Shown: positions 8,272-16,782 of the stretch, piece after piece
Position numbering within the stretch: position 1 is the stretch's first letter
Layout of the letters: every line of letters starts with the position of its first letter
From: Hymenoscyphus infarciens
Taxonomy: Eukaryota; Ascomycota; Leotiomycetes; Helotiales; Helotiaceae
Assembly: GCA_001414345.1 (NCBI GenBank)
Contig: LLCB01000618.1
Location: 1-16,782, forward strand
Length of the DNA: 16,782 nucleotides
Reading direction: 5' to 3'
Notes under the pieces: model-generated
Seen by the model: only the letters and a program-made list of their open reading frames with translations
Databases searched by the model: none
Told to the model about the DNA's origin: nothing
Translations under genes and position numbers: made by a program

Positions 8272-11087
8272 ATGGATATCCACCGTTGTCGATTTGTTCA
8301 TTACCCTCCCTCGACGATCAATGCCCTCGCATTTTCTCAATCGCGCATTACCGACGATCAGAAAACAGCTCCCCCGAGGCTTGCTGTAGGACGCGCGAAC
8401 GGTGATATCGAAATCTGGAACCCGTTAAACGGATCATGGCTACAGGAAACCACATTTCGGGGCGGGAAGGATCGCAGTATTGATGGACTGGTATGGACTC
8501 AAGACCCAAATGAGGAGGTTCAAGGCAGTACAATAATTGGGAAATCGAGACTTTTCAGCATTGGTTATACTACAACGGTCACGGAATGGGATTTGGAAAA
8601 GGGCGTGCCACTACGACATGCAAGTGGGAATCATGGAGAGATTTGGTGTCTAGCTGCGCAGCCTCCGCTTGTGCTAGAAAAAGGAAAGGAAGACAAAATT
8701 GCTGGACAATGGCAAGGCCAACATCTTATTGCGGGTTGCTCAGACGGAGCTCTGGTAGTTTACTCGACGAAAGACGACGACCTCCAGCTGCAGAAAGTTC
8801 TCATTCGACCATCCTCAAAGAAAGCCAAGGTCATGAGCGTCGCATTTAAGAATCGAAATATTGTTGTTGCTGGCTGTTCGGATAGCACAATTCGCATATT
8901 CGATATTCGAAGCGGCGCATTGTTGAGAAGTATGTCGTTGGGCGCTGGACCAGCAGGAGGACCAAAAGAGATTTTAGTTTGGTCAGTTAAGGTGCTCAAT
9001 GATGGAACAATTGTATCTGGAGACTCGACTGGAGAATTGAGAATTTGGAACGGGGAATTATACACCTTGAAACAGAGGATCAAGAGCCACCGACAAGATA
9101 TTCTCAGTTTAGCGACAAGCGCCGATGGATCAACAATCCTCTCTGGTGGTATGGATAGAAGGACGGTGGTATACAGACAAGTTGGGAATGGAAAGCCACG
9201 GTGGACGGCAGCATGGCATAGAAGATATCATAAGCATGATGTCAAGGCTATGGCGACTTTTGAAAGCACCAACATGAGTGTTGTTGTTTCTGGAGGTAAT
9301 TCTTAAAAACTTTATGACAAGCCATCATTCTAACTTTTGTAGGTCCGGATGCGTCCCCACTGGTTTTGCCTCTCAGCAAGATTGGATTTGAAAACCAACG
9401 GGCTTTACCTTTCCTGCCACAAGAGCCAATTCTCCAAAGCTCAACCAAAATGAGATTGTTAATGAGCTGGTGGGAACGAGAAATTAAGATATGGCGTCTT
9501 GGTAAATTCACGAATCCAGTCGAAAATCCAGAACTTGAAGACGATCAGGTAGCACGAGATCGAAAATTGGTTGCCAGAGTTTTTATCCAAGGAGAGTCAA
9601 ATATCACATCTACATCTTTGAGTGGAGATGGTAGTTTACTTGCTGTTGCCACTACCGAAAAAATCGTAGTATTTCAACTTCGGCCACGGAAACCAGACCA
9701 GGGGGAAGGGTTGAAAGTTTCCCAGGTCACGGTTCCTCTCGCATTTTCTTCTGGAGCAAGAATGATTCAATTCTCACCCAACGGAAAATGGCTTTGCATC
9801 ATCCGGCCCGATAGTAAGATTGCTGTGGCACGAATTATATCAGGCAACATGACCGCGTCATCTACCACCATACACCCTCAAATCTCAAAACTACGCCGCA
9901 TCGATAGAGAAGCTGCGAAACTCGTTCTTCTTGGAGGTCTTGGTAGCTACGACAGAACTATCACTCAAATAGCCTTTTCATCTGATGACAGGATATTAGC
10001 AGTCAGCGACCTCTCTGGTTACATTGACACATTTATTCTAGCTGGCGACGAAGACCTTACCTTGGCAAGTCCTGCCTTAGAGGACACCGCGTCATCTGAG
10101 TCTTCAGACTCGGAATCAGATAGTGACAGCGATTTCGAGTCGACCAAGTCAAAAGTCTTGATTTACGGTCAGCAATGGACACGCAATCCATCCGCCACTC
10201 TCCTTCCCCGCCTCCCCTCACCTCCAACCATCCTCTCCTTCAGACCCGCCACCTCACAAAAACAGCTTACAAATGGCCTCACACCACATCCCACACGCAA
10301 TACCCCGTATCCTATCTCCAACACCATGCCTACACCCACCGTAACCGAAGATCGCCTCCTCATATTCACCGCCGAAAATGCTATCTTTGAATTCCACGTC
10401 CTTGCAGGATCACTTACTCCTTGGTCCCGCCGAAATCCCACCTCGATGTTGCCGGAAGACTTCCGAAATCTTAAAGATCTGGCAAAAGGTTGTCTCTGGA
10501 ATGTCAACAGTGAGCGTTCCCGAGCTTGGATTTATGGAGCTTCATGGGTGTGGATGATAGACCTAAACTACGATCTCCCACTCCCTGACTCCTCCAAAGC
10601 AGGCAACTCCTCAGAGGACGGAGGAGCAGTAAGTAAACCAATCAACAAGCGAAAACGCAAACACGGAAATGGATCAGGAGCCGGTAGCGCCATCCCGGAT
10701 ACGCAACTAGGCACCGGTATTTCGCGAAAAATGCGGCGTCTTATCCATGGAGAGGTTGAGGAAGAACAAGCTGTTTTTGTCTCGCCTTTTGGTGATGAGA
10801 TGGATGTTGATGAGGATGAACTGAACCCTTCGGCTTTGGAGAGATTGAGACGGGAGAGTATGGTTGCTCAGGAGAGGAATGAGCATAGGAATTCGATGTG
10901 GCATACTTTTAAGTATAGACCTATTTTGGGGATTGTGGCGCTTGGAGAGGAGGAGGGGGAGGGGATTATGAAGGGGAAGGGGAGTTTGGAGGTTGCTATT
11001 GTGGAGAGACCTCTTTGGGAGGTTGCGTTGGCACCTAGGTATTATGGTGATCAGGAGTGGGAGAAGGGGGGTGTTAGTGGGCTTTGA
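8272..11087 (+). CDS. UTP4: Utp4, WD40 subunit of the small-subunit processome (U3 snoRNP; human cirhin homologue)
   Basis: Utp4 belongs to the t-UTP/UtpA subcomplex that binds nascent pre-rRNA in the nucleolus and is needed for 18S rRNA processing. Two exons, 8272-9295 and 9343-11087, flank a 47-bp intron (GTAATT...TAG, CTAAC branch at 9330-9334) and give 922 aa, longer than the yeast protein. The start at 8272 (GCCATGG) yields MDIHRCRFVHYPPSTINALAF, the characteristic Utp4 N-terminus, although the frame is open back to 8011. WD repeats are visible at about residues 15-50 (DIEIWN), 68-107 (VTEWDL), 118-160, 180-213 (STIRIFD), 228-262 (GELRIWN) and 270-305. A second propeller begins around REIKIWRLG in exon 2. 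An acidic Ser/Asp/Glu run lies near residue 592 and a basic probable nuclear signal (NKRKRK) near 773. The conserved tail WHTFKYRPILGIVALG and VERPLW follows. The protein looks intact, and its codon use is that of a normal housekeeping gene. Identity is highly likely. Confidence 0.95.
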
Positions 11088-12641
11088 GTTTTGTTTCCTT
11101 GAGCTGTTTGGGGAAGGGTATTTGAAAAGCTTTCTGTGCTGCATTACTGGGCGTTTTTTTCTCTTTGCTTTGGTAATGTGTGGATAGATAGTGAACATGA
11201 ATATATAAGTGTGCCTTCTGAGGTCATAGCATATCATATCATACTGCTCTCTTCCCCAAGTGTTTTTTGATTTCTGGGATCTCATTTAAACGAGAAGGTG
11301 GCTGATCATCACACCTCCACCCCACCCAACTAAGCTTCCCCCGGCAGTGGCATCAACCTGATCGCAGTCTCAAGTCCACCTCATGATTCATTTTTTCATC
11401 TTGGAACGGTTATATTGTCCAATGGAAATTCAAAACTGAAAGTTCTCAGATTTGAAAGTTGACGAATTACCTCGAGCCACTCGTCTTTTGTAGGCGGGGA
11501 TGGAAATAACAACCTTAGGCCTTAGGTAGTATAGTGACTGGGATCTATGTTTTGGAGTTTGAAATTGTATGTGTGGAAATTTGTTTCCTTCCTTCAATTT
11601 TGGCCCTCTTCGGTATTACATCAAGAAATATAAAAATTGAAACCCGATTTTCTCTTACTGTCTTACTTGGATAGGTAGATCAGCGTATTCGGAATTTTAC
11701 AAGAGTCAGCTTGGGGAGAGAGAAGAGATAAGCAACGAATTCTGACAACATCTATGGTCCATCCCTCTCTCTTCTACTCGCGTGAATTTGCTAACAATGA
11801 TGATACGTCATAACTTCTTCGATTCTTCAAACAAATCAAAATGAATGAAAGAAACATGGAAAAGTACGACTACTACAACTAGTTTTTGTTCATGGGTTTA
11901 AAGACAAAAGCAGGAGAAGAGTAGCAAAAGTTAGATAATATATAAGCTTACCAAGGGGGTGTAAGTGTTATCTTAGCTTTACACTACTATAGTCAATAAC
12001 TCTAGTAACTACGTTCGGAAAAATCATCGAGAAAGTTTAGAGAAGAAAAGAGAGAAAAATGTGTGTATATTAAGTTTAAAACTTTGATCTAGTTTTTTTC
12101 AGCGAAAGGGAGATGGAGAATAGGTGGGTAGAAGATAAAGTAATGCGGCTAAGCGAGAAAGTGAGAAGCTAAACTTACCAGAGTTTAACCAGAATTTACA
12201 CCCCAACTTTAGTATTCTCATAGGCTCTCGTTTTAGTTTACCTAGTTATTGTATTTATATCAAAATCTAACTTCTCTGGTTATGTATAAAGACCGAGATC
12301 CAAGGAGTGCTCTACCTATCGAGCTTTTATGATCCCGCCTCTCTCTAAAAAGCTCCCCTAAGGTCACCCCTTGACAAATACTTACCCCATCTCTGAAAAA
12401 ACCGACAGACAAAACCACTCTCCAAGAAAAGAAAGGGGGAAAAACACTTACAATATAACATCTCGGTATAACGACTTTTTTTTCGATATCGACAAGAGAC
12501 CCACCCGCCTTTATCTCTCTTCCTGGTGACTAGAGATGAAGTTCTGTTTTCTTAATACCAAGATGGCATTTCATCTCAGTTACCAAAGTACAAATTTGTT
12601 ATGAAGTGAAATAATTAGAATTTGTGACACCTAGTTGGCTA
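11088..12641. other. Long intergenic region, no supported gene
   Basis: This begins with the UTP4 3' UTR. No plus- or minus-strand ORF here resembles a protein; the minus-strand frame at 10707-11285 is the shadow of UTP4. The composition becomes gradually more AT-rich toward 12640. A small CCTTAGG duplication lies near 11513-11525. No tRNA, rRNA or transposon coding sequence was recognised. Confidence 0.5.
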
Positions 12642-12670
12642 CAGTGAGTTGCGAGTTAAGCTTGAATTTG
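12642..12670 (+). repeat. Left terminal inverted repeat of the MITE
   Basis: The 29 bases are an exact reverse complement of 13145-13173. The outermost CAGTG next to TA is typical for Tc1/mariner-like ends. Confidence 0.92.
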
Positions 12671-13144
12671 GCTACCTTTTTAATAATCCGAGCTTTTTGA
12701 GAAAATCCCTTAATTTACCTCCTTTTTAGGTACTCTTTTACCTTTTAATTAATAATAATATATAATATACTCTTTATAAGAATAGGAAAGAAGAGGCTTA
12801 TATCTCCTCTTATACTCTATAAACTTTATAAGAGAAAAACAGACAATTTTATATCTGTCTTAATTTTTACAGAGTCTTAGTATAGCCTATTAACTTATAG
12901 AGGTATTTCTTTTATTTTTATTTTATTTTAAGAAAAGGGGTTCTTTTAAGAATTCTTTACTATTTAGTTTACTTTTATTATACTTAATTTAAAATAATAA
13001 CTAATATAGAAGAGAGAAACTTAGGTAAACCGCTTCTTTCTAGCTAGGCCTTATCTCTTTTAGAGTACTTTTATTTTCTATCTTCTAAAGAAAAGAGAGA
13101 GAAAGCCTTAATAAAAAAAAGCTTAGATTATAAAAAAAAGTAGG

Positions 13145-13173
13145 CAAATTCAAGCTTAACTCGCAACTCACTG
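13145..13173 (-). repeat. Right terminal inverted repeat of the MITE
   Basis: This is the exact reverse complement of the left end. It ends in CACTG, followed by TA. Confidence 0.92.
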
Positions 13174-13336
13174 TAATTCTATCAAACCTACTTCTGCTTT
13201 TTTATAATTTTTGTTCAAAAAAAAGATAGTCCTCGGACTCAGACTTCTCCCTTACATCCTAAAAGCAACGTGATCATACTTAACCATTCCTTCTAACCAT
13301 TCAAACACCATATCTCTCATTCGCTTATTCGCTCAT

Positions 13337-13360
13337 TCGCTCGCTCGCTCGCTCGCTCGC
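13337..13360 (+). repeat. (TCGC)6 microsatellite
   Basis: Six exact tandem copies of TCGC, preceded by imperfect copies (TCGCTTAT, TCGCTCAT) from 13320. Confidence 0.95.
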
Positions 13361-13460
13361 TCCCAAGTCTCCTCTCCTCGTCCCAAACTATCTTTCCAGC
13401 ATCTTCCCTGACAAAAAGGAAAGGCTACCCCATCCCAACCATCTCCGACGAAAAAAAAAA

Positions 13461-13492
13461 CCACAGAACCACAGAACCACAAAACCACAGAA
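13461..13492 (+). repeat. (CCACAGAA)4 minisatellite
   Basis: Four tandem 8-bp copies; the third is CCACAAAA. The array is preceded by a ten-base A run and followed by AAAATAAAATAATCC-type repeats at about 13517-13551. Confidence 0.9.
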
Positions 13493-13754
13493 CCCATCCT
13501 TTCCAAGGAGAAGGAAAAATAAAATAATCCAAAATAAAATAAAATAATCCACATCCCAATTTCCAGTTCTCACTCGGTATAACGTTTTGATATTTCGTTA
13601 TATTAATCAACTCTCCCTTGCCTCTCCCACTCTCGCTCTTACTCCCAGTCACCAGCCCAAGGTTCTTCCTCTCTCTCTCCTCTTGACAAAAAGACACGAT
13701 TACGCACCCTCAACTCTTCTAATCTATGAGAATAAAAAATAATAAAAATAAAAA

Positions 13755-13796
13755 GTTGGAGTTGGAGTTGGAGTTGGAGTTGGAGTTGGAGTTGGA
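13755..13796 (+). repeat. (GTTGGA)7 microsatellite
   Basis: Seven exact copies of GTTGGA, followed closely by a TC-dinucleotide run (about 13806-13819). Confidence 0.95.
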
Positions 13797-14214
13797 CTCC
13801 ACTCCCTCTCTCTCTCTCTCGATTTCGTACTCAGAGAGGATTCAACTTGCCCAGCTTCCTTCTCGCCCTCACCCTACTCTAAAGAGGGGATTCTCACTTC
13901 GTAGAAGGTTTATAGTGGAGGAACTCAAGGCGGTGTGGATTCTCAAATGTGGCGAGGAAACTCGGAGAAGTAATATTTATCATTCATCACAGGAAGAAGA
14001 GAGAGAGATGGTGTCGTGAACGTGGTGACGTGGAACCACACCACGCACATACATGGTTTCCTTCGCTCGTAGTTATGCGACTCGTACAAATAGCAGGGAA
14101 GTGACTGGGACAAGTAAGGATTTAGTACCTGGGATCCAGATCTTTGCCCTAATATATATATATGGTATGTGACTTTCACATGCTGTGTAAGTGACAAGTT
14201 CATACTGTATATAT

Positions 14215-14347
14215 TCTGCATGCGAGATATTTGGTTGAACACGAAGAGAGGCTGCAAGGTAGATAAATGACCAATTGCAGACTGTGGAAAGGATGGTGGA
14301 AGCTCTCTGGAACAGACTGTAGATGCAGGTCTTTGAAACATACTTAC
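14215..14347 (+). repeat. Direct repeat, copy 1
   Basis: Starts TCTGCATGCGAG, contains GTGGAAAGGATGGTGGAAGC, and ends at TTTGAAACATACTTAC. It aligns with 14535-14697 with substitutions and three indels. In both copies the minus strand keeps a frame beginning MFQ(R/K)PASTV and including SRELPPSFPQ. No family is recognised, and an untranslated repeat is equally possible. Confidence 0.8.
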
Positions 14348-14534
14348 AGACTATTCTCGCAATTCACCCTAAAAAAGGATAAATGAGTACTTACTAAGTT
14401 TTACGTTAAACCTAAACTTATGTGAAACGACTTATTATTTTTGTGATACTTAAAGGTTTATGAGAAATGTAGGTGAAAAGGCCCTGGAACTTTAAACAGG
14501 GGTAAGAGACTTTTTAGGGTGATAGGCCGGATAG

Positions 14535-14697
14535 TCTGCATGCGAGTTGTTTGGATGAACTCGAAGAGGCTGCAAGCATGCGGACTTGATGCAAGATGGT
14601 CGAGAGGCGACCGACCAATTGGAGTCTGTGGAAAGGATGGTGGAAGCTCTCTAGAAAAAGGTTGTACTGTAGATGCAGGTTTTTGAAACATACTTAC
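14535..14697 (+). repeat. Direct repeat, copy 2
   Basis: Diverged copy of 14215-14347, 320 bp downstream in the same orientation. Relative to copy 1 it has an insertion of about 26 bases around GACTTGATGCAAGATGG and smaller indels. The intervening sequence (14348-14534) is not duplicated. Confidence 0.8.
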
Positions 14698-15884
14698 TGC
14701 TGCAGCCAGGAAAAGAAAGACCATGGGAGGTGAGGTGCAGCTGCGAGATGAAACATAGAAACATTTCTATCCCGATATCTGACAGGAAAAGAAGAAGAAA
14801 CCGTTACCAAAATACACACATCTCTGGAGTTCACCTGCATCTTTTTCCCACCCTTTGTTTCTTATAAATTAGCAGTTCGTAACCCTAAATGATACGGAGG
14901 TACTTGTACCTGTTTTACACTTCCATGCAGTTTGTAAACTTTACCATTTCTGGGATGGAGTCGTCGTACTAGGATACCGTGTTTTACAGGTCTTCTATGG
15001 TTTGTGGTTGGAGGTCCTCGCTTAGAGGTTTAAAAAAAAAGAGGGGAAGGGTTGAAGTTTGACGCCGCGTGTGCATTTTCCTAAATTGCCAAGGAAATTG
15101 TGTACGCGTCTCCCTCGAGCACTTGTGAAGATCACGCGCTTTACCGGGTCGAAAGGGGGATGCGAGTTTTTTATCATTGGTTGTTGTGTGGATTTGTGAA
15201 TAGGGTCATGTTTTCATGTTGAAATTGATTGCGGCGTGGCAGTTATTTGGATGTTGAGGCTCTGAGATGTAAAATTCCCTTGGGTTTCGGCGTGGCGAAC
15301 CCCCAAGATGCACTCGTAATGGTGATGGCGTGCTTCACTTTATTTGACTTTTTGTTCGGAGATCTTCCCGACGATGAGGAAGAACTTAGAACCCCGCTAT
15401 CGTTTTGCGTACGTATCGTGGAACACGAGTCCAGTGACCTTTCGTCTGTACTCAGTACGCTGATAAGATGTCAAGTCGTGGACAGATTTTGTACCCAAAA
15501 CCACGTATCACCAGAAGTGACACCCCCTGGTGTCCCTTGTTTAACGTTTATTCGTCAGAGACGGAGTATGCGCCGCTGGAAACCACGAATCGTGTTGTGA
15601 GTGACGAATAGCTTCCGACTTTTGACCGTTGAGGATCGGATTTTCGAGGCGATCTTTTGTCAAACATTGCTGACATGGAGCCAATTGCGGGCGTGGCGAA
15701 TATCCGTAATCGTCGTGATCTTCTCGGTTTATCTCTTCGATTTGCGGCGTGCGTAATATCCATCTTGCCTTGAAGGCAAGCTCAGGAGTCAGAAGCCCAA
15801 AAAGAGTACGAGTACGTCTCTCTCTCTCTCTCGGTATGGCCGAATCAGACACCACGGGCATGCCGATTTAGCCGAGCTCCGACC
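14698..15884. other. Intergenic region, no supported gene
   Basis: The longest plus-strand frame (15229-15600) has no ATG at its head, and its internal part has no recognisable domain. Minus-strand frames at 15541-15861 are likewise unconvincing. Minor structure: a hairpin GACACC-CCCT-GGTGTC at 15519-15534, a TC run near 15816-15831, and recurring GCGTGGCGAA words at about 15289 and 15692. Confidence 0.45.
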
Positions 15885-16041
15885 CTGCTTAGGGCCTGGT
15901 CACAGCGTTACAACGCCACCCAAAGAAGGGAGGTAAGACACGCTAAGCTACGTAGGTTCGCTACTGCTTAGGGCCTGGTCACAGCGTTACGACGCCACCC
16001 AAAGAAGGGAGGTGAGACACGCTAAGCTACGTAGGTTCGCT
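15885..16041 (+). repeat. 79-bp tandem duplication
   Basis: Copy 1 is 15885-15963 and copy 2 is 15964-16041, beginning CTGCTTAGGGCCTGGTCACA and ending near GCTACGTAGGTTCGCT. I see only two internal differences, both A versus G (15912/15991 and 15935/16014). The unit has balanced composition and abuts the AT-rich satellite block. It could be the end of a retroelement with tandem terminal repeats, but no family is recognised. Confidence 0.93.
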
Positions 16042-16261
16042 GATATCGTAACTATACTAATCTCGTAGTTTTATAAATTTCTTAATATAATAGAAGGTAA
16101 TATAATAATAGATATAACATTATTAATAGTTATAATAATATAATAATAATAAGATAAGTTTTATAAATTTATAATATACTTATATTAATTACTAAATACT
16201 AAAATACTACTTTATATTAAATAATAGTTAATATTTACTAATTATTATATTATAAATAGAT
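16042..16261. repeat. Extremely AT-rich block preceding the satellite
   Basis: Almost only A and T, with many ATAATA and TTATAAATTT words and no ORF. Some words (TTATTAATAGTTAT) recur in the satellite, so this is probably diverged satellite or RIP-degraded repeat. Confidence 0.7.
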
Positions 16262-16782
16262 GTTACTAATAGTATATAAAAGAACTAATTAGTAGTAACT
16301 ATCTAGTTTATTCTTCTTTTATTAATAGTTATTATATACTATATCTACTTTATAAGTAGGAAATATATTACTATTATATATACTTTATTAGTAGCTAAGC
16401 TACTAATAGCATATATAAGAAATAAGTAGTAGTAACTACGTATATTATTCTTCTTTTATTAATAGTTATTATATACTATATCTACTTTATAAGTAGAAAG
16501 TATATTACTTTTATATATACTTTATTAGTAGCTAAGCTACTAATAGTATATATAAGAACTAAGTAGTAATAACTATCTACTTTATTCTTCTTTTATTAAT
16601 AGTTATTAAATATTATCTATACTTTATTAGTAGCTAAGCTACTAATAGTATATTAAAGAACTAAGTAGTAGTAACTATCTAGTTTATTCTTCTTTTATTA
16701 ATAGTTATTATATACTATATCTACTTTATAAGTAGAAAGTATATTACTTTTATATATACTTTATTAGTAGCTAAGCTACTAA
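16262..16782 (+). repeat. 137-bp AT-rich satellite array with a palindromic core
   Basis: The core TTAGTAGCTAAGCTACTAA occurs at 16388-16406, 16525-16543, 16627-16645 and 16764-16782, giving spacings of 137, 102 and 137. The 102-bp unit lacks about 35 bases that include the TATAAGTAGAAAG segment. A preceding, partly matching unit begins at about 16262. Between cores each unit keeps TTCTTCTTTTATTAATAG. Including flanking TA, the core has 11-bp complementary arms around a single A. The array runs off the window end. Confidence 0.93.

Larger units (their letters stand above)
12642..13173. mobile_element. MITE of Tc1/mariner-pogo type, 532 bp
   Basis: Perfect 29-bp terminal inverted repeats lie at 12642-12670 and 13145-13173; the outer end reads CAGTGAGTTGCGAGTTAAGC. 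Each end is flanked directly by TA (12640-12641 and 13174-13175), the target-site duplication used by Tc1/mariner and pogo/Fot1 elements. Similarity between the two ends continues imperfectly for about 30 more bases (ctac, poly-T, ataatc, agcttttt). The interior is extremely AT-rich, has no ORF and cannot encode a transposase, so the element is non-autonomous. The loss of C/G inside, but less so in the termini, may reflect RIP or an AT-rich origin. The family is not named. Confidence 0.9.
13174..14214. other. Pyrimidine-rich, microsatellite-rich intergenic region
   Basis: The plus strand is strongly C/T-rich from about 13200 to 13735, like a fungal promoter or leader, but no credible coding sequence follows. 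The ATG at 13726 opens a frame consisting of Asn/Lys and then Leu-Glu repeats from the GTTGGA microsatellite. Minus-strand frames at 13333-13697 are composition artefacts. A short (AT)n run lies at about 14152-14162. Confidence 0.45.

Noticed and set aside
7893..8273. 126-codon minus-strand frame upstream of UTP4
   Set aside because: Not similar to any family I know, and it lies in the shared promoter and leader region.
10707..11285. 192-codon minus-strand frame
   Set aside because: Antisense to the conserved C-terminus of UTP4; rich in Lys, Asn, Ser and Pro as expected from a complement of coding sequence.
13726..14019. 97-codon plus-strand ORF with Leu-Glu repeats
   Set aside because: The repeat is a translated GTTGGA microsatellite and the rest has no protein character.
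15229..15600. 123-codon plus-strand frame
   Set aside because: No ATG at the start, no domain, and no splice-supported upstream exon.
15955..15963. GGTTCGC resembling a tRNA T-loop
   Set aside because: No acceptor stem or anticodon arm can be folded around it; it belongs to the 79-bp repeat.
16262..16782. CRISPR-like array of palindromic repeats
   Set aside because: Eukaryotic context, units are contiguous 137-bp satellites rather than short repeats with unique spacers, and no cas genes are present.

Overview
The window looks like nuclear DNA of a filamentous ascomycete. The genes carry several short introns (47-57 bp) with GT-AG ends and CTAAC/CTGAC-type branch points. There is a HET-domain (heterokaryon incompatibility) relic, a fungal GPI-anchored secretory protein, and a gene-bearing block of ordinary composition between AT-rich, repeat-laden edges. 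The protein style suggests Leotiomycetes/Helotiales, but that is an impression, not a demonstration.

Layout: 1-235 is an AT-rich edge with 10-bp tandem units. 236-1220 is intergenic and holds a 21-base G homopolymer. 1221-2455 (minus) is a HET-domain gene broken by two frame breaks, an in-frame stop and a mis-phased intron. 2456-3874 shows no gene. 3875-4931 (minus) is an intact three-exon gene for a secreted, cysteine-rich, probably GPI-anchored protein of 316 aa. 5823-6109 (plus) is a probable decayed gene fragment. 6387-7612 (minus) is a six-exon gene for a 321-aa 3-hydroxyisobutyrate-dehydrogenase-type oxidoreductase. 8272-11087 (plus) is UTP4, a WD40 protein of the small-subunit processome (922 aa, one intron). 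The last two genes are divergent and share a 659-bp intergenic region.

From 11088 to the end I find no convincing gene. This part is repeat-rich. It holds a 532-bp MITE with 29-bp perfect terminal inverted repeats and TA target duplications (12642-13173), several microsatellites, a diverged direct repeat (14215 and 14535), a 79-bp tandem duplication (15885-16041), and an extremely AT-rich block ending in a 137-bp satellite built around a 23-bp interrupted palindrome (about 16262-16782, running off the end).

The three intact genes do not form a pathway: one is ribosome biogenesis, one is beta-hydroxyacid metabolism, one is a cell-surface protein. The most notable items are the MITE, the palindromic satellite with the 79-bp duplication at its border, and the fossil HET gene. 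I found no CRISPR, tRNA or rRNA, and nothing I would call a new multi-gene system.
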